From: CAZJYI01 sp964550025
GTDB lineage: Bacteria > Verrucomicrobiota > Kiritimatiellia > UBA8416 > CAYOBW01
DNA: 24,559 nucleotides
Direction of reading: 5' to 3'
NCBI GenBank assembly: GCA_964550025.1
Contig: CAZJYI010000158.1
Coordinates: 1-24,559, forward strand
The notes under the pieces are model-generated. The model was not told the origin of the DNA and searched no databases. It was given only the letters and a program-made list of their open reading frames with translations. The position numbers and the translations under genes are program-made. Positions within the stretch are counted from its first letter, which is position 1. The number at the start of each line of letters is the position of its first letter. Positions 1 to 7,292 of the stretch are shown here, in pieces.

Positions 1-2170
1 ACGGCAGCGTCGAGTCGTACCACGTCTCGTGCCAGCGCCGCGTACGCGCATAGAGATCTTCGTAGCGATCGGCAAGATGATCCACGGCTTCCATGCTGGA
101 AGCAAAACGCTCAGCGTAATAGTGCCCCGTGCCGACCGGAGCCGGGTGGTTCGGGAATCGCCAAGCAACGGCAAAGCTCACGGTCGTCTCTTCGCCGGGC
201 TGCAGGGAAAGGGTCTTCCCAACCGCGCCGACGGGACGCGCGAAACCTGAAGTGCGCGCGGTTTCCTCCCCCGCCTCGAAAAGCTGCGCCGTATCGTCGG
301 CCGGTATCCCCGCCGAACCAAACACACCCTCGTCGTTGTCGAGAACGGCCAGCGTCATATCGCCCATATCCCGGCGCGAGTTCACCGGTTTCTCTGGTGT
401 GGCGGGACGATCCGAGAACACGATATGATCCACCCCGATATTGCCCCACCCACCGGTCGACTCGTCCACGATCCGCAGCCGGGCGGTCCGGCCTTCGTGC
501 TCTGCCACCCGGAAACTCACGCGCCGCATGGCGTTGCTGTTCTTCCCCGCCAGTTTCGCAACGACCTCGTCGGCGATCAGCAACTGCAGAGATGTTGTCC
601 CGGCATCGGCGCCGCCACCGACCAACGCGTGAATGTACCGCCGCTCAATAGCAAACGGTTTGGACGTCATCACGCCGACGTGCGCATCGCCCGCAGCCGG
701 GTCCTCTCCCTGGCGCGTGTTGTGGGAGTTGACCAATTGCTTGCCATGGGCGCGCACGTCACCCTGGTAGTCGGGCATCTCGGACGCGACTACCGGCCCC
801 TTTCCGAATGCCGTACCTTCCACCGTCCAGTCTTCGTACGTGTCGGACTCGAAATCCTCAAACACCACGTCCGGGCGATCTTTCGTTTCGGCGGGATGAT
901 CCGAAAAGACGATATGGTCGACCCCGATGTTACCCCAGCCCCCGGTCCCTTCATCCACGATACGCAGCCGGGCCTCCTGTTCAGAGTATTGCCCGACGTC
1001 GAAAGTCTGGCGCTGCAACGTGTTGTCGTTCTTCCCAGACAACCTCATGACGACCTCGCCGCCGATCAACAGCTGCAGGGATGTCGTCCCGGCATCGGCA
1101 CCGCCACCGATCAGCGCATGGATGTACCGGTGTTTGATCGTAAACGCCTGGGACGTCATCCGTCCCACGTGGGCGTCACCCTCCGCAAGACTCTCGCCCT
1201 GGCGCGTGTTGTGCGAGTTGACCAATCGCCTGCCCTGCGCGCCCACGTTACTCTGGTACGCAGGCAGGCCGGCCGCGACGACCGGTCCCTTCCCGAACGC
1301 CGTGCCCTCCACCGTCCAGTTCTCGTAGGCGTCGGATTCGAAATCCTCGAAGACCACGTCTCCCGGCTTCAACTGACTCTCCCGGTCCTCAACCGTGTAA
1401 TGCACGCCGGTGGCTCCCTTGCGCCGCCGGATGGTATTGACGAACTCGGCCGCACCGTCATTCCCGGAGTGTTGAAGCACGGGATTGGCTAACTGTCCCG
1501 CCAGCGAGACCTCCACCTTCTCCTTCGATGTGTTGCGCACGGTGTAGCGCATCACCGTCAGGGGCAGCGACGAGTCGTCGACCTCCAGCGGACAGAACGG
1601 CGAGAAGGCTTCGAGCGAGACGTTCACCGGACATCCATCGTCGGCGTAGTCCACGAACCCCATCGGATACGCTCCGCGAAAACGAATGCTCGCAAACCCG
1701 GCGCGATCCAACGGGCGAACGGTCTCCTTGCCCGCGGATCGGGCACGGAGCGTGAAAGCGAGGCCAATACCGCTGTCCGTCGCCATCGGCTTCGCGTAAT
1801 GCGGTCCGCCGGGATTGGTGCGGATCCCCTGGTTGAAGATGTCCCAGTGCCACAAGCGACCGTCGCCGCTCAGATAGACCTGGCCACAGCAGATCCCGCC
1901 CACCGGCATCCCGATGTGCTTCAAGTCCTCACCGCTGAGCCATTCCGGCTCCCCCCGCGCCGTGAGCGTACGCAGCCAGTCGGCGCTCAGCTTCTTGTCG
2001 GACGGAACCAGCTTCTCGAAATCACCGGCCGAGAACGGACCGGCCATCACGGGAGACAACTCGCCCAATGCGCCTAACGCAACGACTCCGGCTCCGGTAC
2101 TTTTCAAGAAGAGCCGCCTGCTCACGCCGGGTTCACATGCGTCTTGATGTCCGCTGCTGCAATCACCCAT
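1..2170 (-). CDS. GH116-family glycosidase (GBA2-like), Tat-exported, with internal tandem module; 3' end cut off by window edge
   Basis: The frame is open from the ATG at 2170 to the left edge, 723 residues visible. Residues 18-45 form a twin-arginine leader (SRRLFLK followed by an Ala/Gly/Leu-rich stretch). Residues about 85-115 carry the hallmark of the GH116 N-terminal domain (GMPVGGICCGQVYLSGDGR, then WHWDIFN), followed by EAFSPFCPL and, near the edge, FAVAWRFPNH and WHETWYDSTLP, all matching that domain in beta-glucosidase/glucosylceramidase GBA2 relatives. The catalytic (alpha/alpha)6 domain lies outside the window, so activity (beta-glucosidase, beta-xylosidase or other) cannot be read. 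Residues 274-590 interrupt the N-terminal domain with two copies of a separate module. The start is preceded by GGAAAGAG at a good distance and lies 20 bases after the stop of the upstream hydrolase gene, so it is probably in the same operon. Confidence 0.85.
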   Translation of the reverse strand, partial: MGDCSSGHQDACEPGVSRRLFLKSTGAGVVALGALGELSPVMAGPFSAGDFEKLVPSDKKLSADWLRTLTARGEPEWLSGEDLKHIGMPVGGICCGQVYLSGDGRLWHWDIFNQGIRTNPGGPHYAKPMATDSGIGLAFTLRARSAGKETVRPLDRAGFASIRFRGAYPMGFVDYADDGCPVNVSLEAFSPFCPLEVDDSSLPLTVMRYTVRNTSKEKVEVSLAGQLANPVLQHSGNDGAAEFVNTIRRRKGATGVHYTVEDRESQLKPGDVVFEDFESDAYENWTVEGTAFGKGPVVAAGLPAYQSNVGAQGRRLVNSHNTRQGESLAEGDAHVGRMTSQAFTIKHRYIHALIGGGADAGTTSLQLLIGGEVVMRLSGKNDNTLQRQTFDVGQYSEQEARLRIVDEGTGGWGNIGVDHIVFSDHPAETKDRPDVVFEDFESDTYEDWTVEGTAFGKGPVVASEMPDYQGDVRAHGKQLVNSHNTRQGEDPAAGDAHVGVMTSKPFAIERRYIHALVGGGADAGTTSLQLLIADEVVAKLAGKNSNAMRRVSFRVAEHEGRTARLRIVDESTGGWGNIGVDHIVFSDRPATPEKPVNSRRDMGDMTLAVLDNDEGVFGSAGIPADDTAQLFEAGEETARTSGFARPVGAVGKTLSLQPGEETTVSFAVAWRFPNHPAPVGTGHYYAERFASSMEAVDHLADRYEDLYARTRRWHETWYDSTLP
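401..862 (-). repeat. Tandem module copy 2 inside the GH116-like gene
   Basis: Residues 437-590, starting FEDFESDTYEDW and ending IVFSDRPA. Aligned by eye to copy 1 it is about 70 percent identical in protein, with no gaps, and with blocks such as WTVEGTAFGKGPVVA and GGWGNIGVDHIVFSD fully conserved. A nine-residue linker separates the copies. The likeness implies a fairly recent in-frame duplication within the gene. Confidence 0.85.
890..1351 (-). repeat. Tandem module copy 1 inside the GH116-like gene
   Basis: Residues 274-427 of the GH116-like protein, from FEDFESDAYENW to IVFSDHPA. The pattern (FEDFES..Y..WTVEGTAFG, then LVNSHN, then a Gly-rich IGGGADAGTTSLQLLI, then TGGWGNIGVDHIVFSD) looks like the jelly-roll-like module found beside GH32 and other secreted enzymes in Bacteroidota and PVC bacteria; this likeness is from memory. 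Copy 2 follows at an offset of exactly 489 bases (163 codons). Confidence 0.85.
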
Positions 2171-2190
2171 GGTCCACCACTCTTTCCGAT

Positions 2191-3513
2191 TCAGTGTTCG
2201 AAGTCACCCATCTTCCGGTAGAAGAGCGGCCAGTCGTCGGCCGCATGATACAACTTCGCCTGTTCCTGGCAGTCATAGGTCCAGAACAGCATGCCGTTGA
2301 CCCGTTCCATCAGTGCCAGGTCCCGGACCTGGACCAGGTTGTTGACAGCCGCGGCAAAGGTCTTCTCGTGCAAATCGAACGCACCGAACTCGCCCATGAT
2401 CACGGGCGTCTTCTTGCGGATCTCTGCCATCTCCGGTGTGAAGAAGCCGGTCGATCCGAAATTGAGACGGAACTGACTGGCGACCTTCTTCGGATCCGGC
2501 GTCGAGTGGTAGAAGTGAACGTCGAGGAAGTCGAGGGAACCCGTTCCGATGGCAGTCAGCGTGGGCGGATAGCGCTCATCCCGGGTCGTGCCCGGCCATA
2601 CGCCGGCATGCTTCTTCGGGTCCTTGCCGACGGCCCGTGGGACAAAGACGCCCTCGGCGACCAACATCTCCGGATCGATCGCCTTCACCGCGTCGACAAT
2701 GCGCTTGTGATAGTGGCGATACCCTTCGTCCATCAACGCCTGTCGTTCTCTGGTATCGGCAAGGTCATAGGTCTTGCCGTTGGCCGCCGTGAACGTGCCC
2801 GCCTTCTCGTTGAAGGGCCACGCATCAGCGCGTAGATAAGCTTCGTTCTGACACTGGAGACCGAGCAGGGTGGGGAGCAGGTTCGGTTCCTCGTCCTTGA
2901 TGTAAGAGAGGAAGGAGGTGATGTGTTCGACCCGCGCGTCAATCCCTGCCCTGGTAAGAAACAGGGCATTCCGGTTGTGGCCCTTCCCCGGGATGTCGCG
3001 CTCGCGGTAATAGGCGTTGAGCGGCAGCCCCCCGTCGCCGAAGGTGGGGAAGACGCGGATGTTGTGCCGGGTGGCCCGCCGCAGGAAGTCCATGAAGTTG
3101 TCCATGTACGGCCCGTAAATCGCTTTGGTGGTCTTGTAATCCCCTGCGATACCGGGATTGATCGGGTTGCGCCCGATGACAAACACACGCACCGTGTTAT
3201 AGCCGCACTTACTCAGAGTGCGGAACATGGCCTCGGCCCGCTTTGGGTCGTAGTGCGCCTTGGTCGTCTCGGTGTCGGCGTCGAACGTGGCATGGTCTTT
3301 TCGCAGACGGATGTAGTTGAATCCCTTGACGAAAAAGGGCTGTCCGGATTGCTTGAGAACAAATTCCGCCCGCTCTTTTCCCGGTTTGACGACGATCCGC
3401 TCAAGCGGTTTGACGCTGCGCTTGCTGCCGGCCGTCAGGGTCGCACATCCTGCAACTGCTGCCGACAGTAGAAGAGTGAAGCAGGTGGTGAACTCTGGAA
3501 CAGCGTCGCTCAT
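2191..3513 (-). CDS. Clan GH-A (GH5-like) glycoside hydrolase, probable lipoprotein
   Basis: 440 residues. The fold and motifs are those of clan A retaining hydrolases: FFVKGFNYIR at 60-69, GYNTVRVF at 104-111, an acid/base candidate Glu224 in GLQCQNEAYL after beta-strand 4, a VHFYH strand near 332, and a nucleophile candidate Glu375 in VIMGEFGAF, ending with an FWTYDC strand. Beta-mannanase or beta-glucanase relatives are the closest match I can name; the substrate is unknown. A lipobox-like AVAGC ends at Cys23 after a short hydrophobic run, but the preceding segment has no Lys or Arg, which is atypical. I chose the ATG at 3513 because it forms an ATGA overlap with the stop of the upstream sulfatase and has GGCGGA nearby; an in-frame ATG at 3543 would add 10 residues but has no ribosome site. 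Confidence 0.8.
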   Translation of the reverse strand: MSDAVPEFTTCFTLLLSAAVAGCATLTAGSKRSVKPLERIVVKPGKERAEFVLKQSGQPFFVKGFNYIRLRKDHATFDADTETTKAHYDPKRAEAMFRTLSKCGYNTVRVFVIGRNPINPGIAGDYKTTKAIYGPYMDNFMDFLRRATRHNIRVFPTFGDGGLPLNAYYRERDIPGKGHNRNALFLTRAGIDARVEHITSFLSYIKDEEPNLLPTLLGLQCQNEAYLRADAWPFNEKAGTFTAANGKTYDLADTRERQALMDEGYRHYHKRIVDAVKAIDPEMLVAEGVFVPRAVGKDPKKHAGVWPGTTRDERYPPTLTAIGTGSLDFLDVHFYHSTPDPKKVASQFRLNFGSTGFFTPEMAEIRKKTPVIMGEFGAFDLHEKTFAAAVNNLVQVRDLALMERVNGMLFWTYDCQEQAKLYHAADDWPLFYRKMGDFEH

Positions 3514-4943
3514 GTCTGTCCATCCGCCAGCGTGCCAATCCATTCGATTGGCGGTTGATCATCACGCTCTCCGACGATGTCAATCAAGCGCTTGTAGGAG
3601 AGGAAAGGGTCGTTGAAGGTCTGGAGCCACTCATGAGTCGCCTCGGTCAGTTCCATGGCCAGCGGTATGTGCTCCGTGGAATTGACCAGGTTGTTCAACT
3701 GCAGCGGATCCGTCTCGCGGTCGTAGAGGACGTTATGGTTGGGTGTGTGTCGGCGCCGGTCCGGGAGGTCGGAACCGAACCGGGACGAGATGTCCCGCGT
3801 CCGTTCGATATTCTCGAACGCAAAGGTATAACGTCTCGTGTAGACGCCGCGCCACGACGGTTTGAAGTTGAAGATGGGCACGCTGCCGACGGCGTCATCG
3901 TCCCCGCTGAGGATGGCGGGGGCGAGGTTCTTTCCCTGCCAGTTGTCGGGCGCGTCGAAACCCATCAGCCCCAGCAGAGTCGATGGCATGTCGAGCACGC
4001 CAAAGAGCAGTTCGCTCACTCTACCCTCCGGCAGCGTTCCGGGCATCCGCATGAGCAACGGCACTCTGACGGCAACGTCCTGCGGATTGCCTTTGTGGGC
4101 CTGGGCCGCGTGGGCACCGAAGTTCTCACCATGGTCCGAGGTGAAAACCACCAACGTGTTGTCGTCCACTCCGCGTTCTTTGAGCTTCGCCATCAACCGA
4201 CCAAAGTGGTGGTCGACTTCGCTGCACATGGCGTAGTAACCCAAGGTCATACGCCGCTTCTCAGGCGTGTTCGGTAGATGTCCGCGCGGAACGATCTCGT
4301 CCTCGTCATAGAGCGCCTTGAACTCGTCCGGCGCATCGAAACCCCAGTAATCCCCGGGATTGCCGCCGCCGTGGTTGTGGGGGGCATGCCACGAGACGAA
4401 CAGGCAGAACGGGTCATCAGGGGTGACGGTGTCCAGGAAGCTCAACGCCTGGTCGGCCTGGCCCTCCGTTTCCCATTGGTTGAACATGACCTTCTTGCCG
4501 TCCTCCGTCCAGTAGTAGCAATGGTCGGGGTGGTAATTGACGTGGCAGTTGTTGGATAGGAACAGGTCGTCAAAACCGTGTCGATCCGATCCGGCCGGTA
4601 TGGGCCGATCGCGCTCGCCACCGTAGAGGTGCCACTTGCCGACGTACCCCATCCGGTAACCGGCATCCCGAAGCACATGCCCGATCCCCGGACCGATCTC
4701 TGCCTCATTCAGCAATCTGCGATCGTTGTCGAAGCAGTTGTTGTAGAGTGGGTGCCGGCCCGAAAGCAGCATGGATCGGTATGGCGTGCAAACCGGGCAA
4801 TTCGCAACCGCGTGCTCGAACCGTACGCCCTGTGCGGCAAACGCGTCGAGGTTGGGCGTCTTGACCTGCGGATTCCCCGCACATCCCAGCATGTCGAACG
4901 ACTGCTGGTCGGAGAATACAAATAGAATATTGGGTCGTTTCAT
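3510..4943 (-). CDS. Type-I sulfatase, leaderless (cytoplasmic), 477 aa
   Basis: Formylglycine-dependent sulfatase of the alkaline phosphatase superfamily. The N-terminus (MKRPNILFVFSDQQ) goes directly into the first beta-strand and metal-binding Asp12, so there is no signal peptide. The modification motif C-T-P-Y-R lies at residues 52-56 within a VCTPYRSMLLSGR block; Cys52 is the residue converted to formylglycine. GKWHLYG and VVFTSDHGENFG supply further active-site residues, and the C-terminal part has the usual YDRETDPLQLNNL strand. It acts on a sulfate ester, presumably of an imported sugar or oligosaccharide; regiospecificity cannot be read. Its stop overlaps the next gene's ATG (ATGA), so the two are translationally coupled. 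A 183-base gap with a long palindrome lies upstream. Confidence 0.95.
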   Translation of the reverse strand: MKRPNILFVFSDQQSFDMLGCAGNPQVKTPNLDAFAAQGVRFEHAVANCPVCTPYRSMLLSGRHPLYNNCFDNDRRLLNEAEIGPGIGHVLRDAGYRMGYVGKWHLYGGERDRPIPAGSDRHGFDDLFLSNNCHVNYHPDHCYYWTEDGKKVMFNQWETEGQADQALSFLDTVTPDDPFCLFVSWHAPHNHGGGNPGDYWGFDAPDEFKALYDEDEIVPRGHLPNTPEKRRMTLGYYAMCSEVDHHFGRLMAKLKERGVDDNTLVVFTSDHGENFGAHAAQAHKGNPQDVAVRVPLLMRMPGTLPEGRVSELLFGVLDMPSTLLGLMGFDAPDNWQGKNLAPAILSGDDDAVGSVPIFNFKPSWRGVYTRRYTFAFENIERTRDISSRFGSDLPDRRRHTPNHNVLYDRETDPLQLNNLVNSTEHIPLAMELTEATHEWLQTFNDPFLSYKRLIDIVGERDDQPPIEWIGTLADGQT

Positions 4944-5001
4944 GGTGGTGTACCTAAATCCGTATCGGTTCTGTCAAAGCCGCCGCTTGTCTCCATTCAG
5001 A

Positions 5002-5114
5002 GGGGGGGGAGATTCGAGTGTACGAGTACGTGTATGAGTACGGGATTCAGGGCAGCCCTCTCTCCCCAACGCACTCGTACACCTACTCGTACACGCATAT
5101 CTCTCAATCTCCCC
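5002..5114. repeat. Long imperfect intergenic palindrome (GTACGAGTACG-rich)
   Basis: The left arm (5002-5042, a G run then GATTCGAGTGTACGAGTACG and on to GAGTACG) pairs with the right arm (about 5070-5114, GCACTCGTACACCTACTCGT, then ACACGCATATCTC and a C-rich end) with only a few mismatches over about 28 bases and a matching G-run/C-run at the base. The loop holds a second small hairpin, AGGGCAGCCCT (5049-5059). It sits in the 183-base gap between two genes and would form a strong hairpin in the transcript. It looks like a REP/MITE-type palindromic element; it could also slow or process the mRNA. It has no U-tract typical of an intrinsic terminator. Confidence 0.8.
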
Positions 5115-5126
5115 TTCTCACAGGTC

Positions 5127-5948
5127 CTATCCTCTCCGCCCTGCCAACACCCAGTTCACGGTGGACTGGGTGATGAGTTGCACACGACCCTGAGCATCCA
5201 CAAGGTAATGGATCGGCAAGACTCCGTATCCCGTCTGTACGTAGCTGTCGACGGTGGCGGTTCCGCCCTTGACCGGGATCTCGATCTCGCCCTCGTGGCG
5301 AAGCGTCTGGTTTGTGCGCAGCGCGGAGTCGTCGAGCATGTCAAAGACCAACGGCTTCTTCTTGATCTCGCCGGAAGCCAATAATGGCAGCAACGACCAG
5401 CGGTGAATCAATGGGTTCGTGGTTGCGTATTGACGGGAAAACGACTTCCCCTTGACGGTCATTGTCTTGCCGTCCCAGGCACCTTCTTCGATCAACCGCA
5501 CGTGGTCCCTGCCGTCGACTTGAGACTCCAATGTCCACTGCGATGCGGTCTTCTTCTTTCCGAGGTGCACCGCGGTCTTGATGCTACAGGCGGGGGCGTC
5601 GCCTTTTCCGTCGCGCGTTTCGAAGGTGTGGCAGGCTCCCTCTTTGAAGTTCACCTTCATAGAACCCATCGGTCTATTCTTCGATTTCTCCGCCGCCATT
5701 TCCCACGCGAGCAGGGAATACTGTGCGGAAAAAACCCCGCTCATCGCGGCGCCGGCTACCGGCGAGAAGGTCGGCAGAACGCCCGTAATCGGCTCAATGG
5801 CACAGGGCTCAACATACGGATTTCGGGAGTTTCCCCAGCTCCTTCTTGCGGGCGCCTTCTTTGCCTTCTTCTCAGCCGCCAATAGAGGAAGATAGCCCTG
5901 CGCAGCGAGGGCAGCGGCAGTGGCCTGAATGAACGTTCGTCGTTCCAT
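5127..5948 (-). CDS. Tat-exported protein of unknown function, 273 aa
   Basis: I do not recognise the family. The protein starts MERRTFIQAT followed by an Ala-rich stretch and LLAAEK, a compact twin-arginine leader with a probable cleavage near residue 24. The mature part (about 248 residues) is rich in alternating beta-type segments and basic residues (WTLESQVDGRDHVRLIE, GEIEIPVKGGTATVDSYV, VLPIHYLVDAQGRVQLIT), consistent with a beta-sandwich or beta-barrel fold; no catalytic motif stands out. It starts 2 bases after the stop of the upstream sulfatase, with GAGGAGG located inside the end of that gene, so the two are co-translated. Export by Tat and tight linkage to sulfatases suggest a periplasmic helper or ligand-binding role, but this is inference only. 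Confidence 0.75.
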   Translation of the reverse strand: MERRTFIQATAAALAAQGYLPLLAAEKKAKKAPARRSWGNSRNPYVEPCAIEPITGVLPTFSPVAGAAMSGVFSAQYSLLAWEMAAEKSKNRPMGSMKVNFKEGACHTFETRDGKGDAPACSIKTAVHLGKKKTASQWTLESQVDGRDHVRLIEEGAWDGKTMTVKGKSFSRQYATTNPLIHRWSLLPLLASGEIKKKPLVFDMLDDSALRTNQTLRHEGEIEIPVKGGTATVDSYVQTGYGVLPIHYLVDAQGRVQLITQSTVNWVLAGRRG

Positions 5949-5950
5949 CG

Positions 5951-7279
5951 CTATGCCTCCTCGCGCAGTTTGCTGTAGAAGCTCAGATAGCGCTGGTGCG
6001 TCTCTGTCTTCTTCGGTGGTTCATAGAGCTCAACTTTGTCCAGGTACTCGAGGAGGCGCGTCTTGTGTTTCGCCATGACCGCCTTTCCGTCAGGCGTATC
6101 GACCAGGTTCACCATCTCCAGGGGATCGCCCTTCAGGTCAAACACCTTGGTTGGAATCTTGAGATTACAGTAGAAGATCGTCTTATGCTGTGCGTCCCGC
6201 ACCGCGACCTGCTGGCCGTGGAACGATTCGCCGACGACGTAGTCGTGCCAATCATCGACCTTCTTCCCTTTCACCAGCGGCTTCAGACTCTTGGCGATCG
6301 TCATCTTCGGCATCATCGGAACCTGGGCGTAGTCGCAAATCGTGGCGGCGATATCGACTCCGATCGAAAGATGCTTGAGGTCGACTTTCCCCTTCGTTGC
6401 TCCACCGGGGTCGACAACAATCATCGGCACCCGCCACGCTTCCTCCTCCATGTAGCCTTTGGAGACGTTGCCGTGGTGGCCCACGCCATCGCCATGGTCA
6501 GCCGTAAAGATGACCACCGTGTTGTCGGCAAAGCGCGAGTTCTTCAGGGCGTCGTACAGGCTGGCAATCTCGGCATCGACCATCTCGACCAGGCGGTAGT
6601 AGCTGTAGATGTAGTAACGCCATTGGATCTCGTTCCAGTCGCTGGTGAACTTGCCTTTCTTCGCCGGCGGTCTCCAGTTCTTCGGCAACGGCGGAAGTTG
6701 ATCCTTGATGTCTTCGGCAAGGCTGAATTTCCCCTGTCCACCCCGTGCGCCGCAGGTGTAGCAGCAGTCGTGCGGGTTGAGAAATCCCGCGTTCAGGAAG
6801 AACGGTTTGCCCTGCCCCGAGCCCGTCGAAGGGTCGTCGGCGTAGTTCTCAAGGAATCCCATACAGGCCCGGGCAACCGCCCCGTCTATGTAGTCTCCCT
6901 TGCCTATGGGCTTGCCGTAAATCAGGTCAAAGCTCTTGGCGACGTCACGACCGTTGACATGCCACTTGCCGGCATACGCAGCGTTGTAGTCGCCATGCTT
7001 CGTGAGCCACTGACCCAAGTCGGGAATATCCGGTCGACACTTGTCACCGTTGGTCGGAGCCCCTGTTTCAACCGAGGTGCGACCCGTGTACCAGCACGTC
7101 CGCGCTGGAACGCACTGCGGCATGGACGCGTAGGAGGCCCGGAATGAACAGCCGTCTGCCGCGATCCGATCCATGCCCGGGGTTTTGACATGCGGGTTGC
7201 CGTAGGCCGACATCGCCTCCCAGTGCATCTGGTCAACGTGTATAAAGAGTATATTCGGTCGTTTCATACTTTCACTCAT
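5951..7279 (-). CDS. Type-I sulfatase, leaderless (cytoplasmic), 442 aa
   Basis: The start MSESMKRPNILFIHVDQ enters the first strand at once, giving metal ligand Asp16 and no signal peptide. The formylglycine motif C-V-P-A-R is at residues 56-60 (Cys56), followed by TCWYTGRT. AAYAGKWHVNG (about 101-110) and VVIFTADHGDGVGHHG give the other active-site residues. Its length is near the lower end for the family. Residues 149-157 (DPSTGSGQG) are encoded by a short interspersed DNA repeat and look like an inserted surface loop before KPFFLN. The ATG at 7279 is preceded by AGGAAGGA at 5-base spacing; an internal ATG at 7267 has no such site. It lies 13 bases downstream of another sulfatase and 2 bases upstream of the Tat protein gene. 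Confidence 0.95.
   Translation of the reverse strand: MSESMKRPNILFIHVDQMHWEAMSAYGNPHVKTPGMDRIAADGCSFRASYASMPQCVPARTCWYTGRTSVETGAPTNGDKCRPDIPDLGQWLTKHGDYNAAYAGKWHVNGRDVAKSFDLIYGKPIGKGDYIDGAVARACMGFLENYADDPSTGSGQGKPFFLNAGFLNPHDCCYTCGARGGQGKFSLAEDIKDQLPPLPKNWRPPAKKGKFTSDWNEIQWRYYIYSYYRLVEMVDAEIASLYDALKNSRFADNTVVIFTADHGDGVGHHGNVSKGYMEEEAWRVPMIVVDPGGATKGKVDLKHLSIGVDIAATICDYAQVPMMPKMTIAKSLKPLVKGKKVDDWHDYVVGESFHGQQVAVRDAQHKTIFYCNLKIPTKVFDLKGDPLEMVNLVDTPDGKAVMAKHKTRLLEYLDKVELYEPPKKTETHQRYLSFYSKLREEA
6809..6833 (-). repeat. Short interspersed repeat, copy A (CCCTTCGACGGGCTCGGGGC type), inside sulfatase gene
   Basis: On the minus strand this reads CCCTTCGACGGGCTCGGGGC and then AGGGC. It matches copy B (11609-11633) at 18 of 25 positions, including the CCCTTCGAC core. 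Here it is read in the frame CCT-TCG-ACG, giving STGSGQG in a loop. I recall this sequence type (CTTCGACAGGCTCAGG-like) as a widespread small repeat in several phyla; its origin is not settled as far as I know. Confidence 0.7.
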
Positions 7280-7292
7280 TCGTCCTTCCTGT

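Noticed and set aside
425..1492. A 355-codon plus-strand open frame with internal repeats
   Set aside because: It lies opposite the GH116-like gene; its repeats are the antisense image of the duplicated module, and it has no family-like motif or ribosome site.
5996..7147. A 383-codon plus-strand open frame
   Set aside because: Fully antisense to a sulfatase with an intact formylglycine motif; a result of codon bias in GC-rich DNA.
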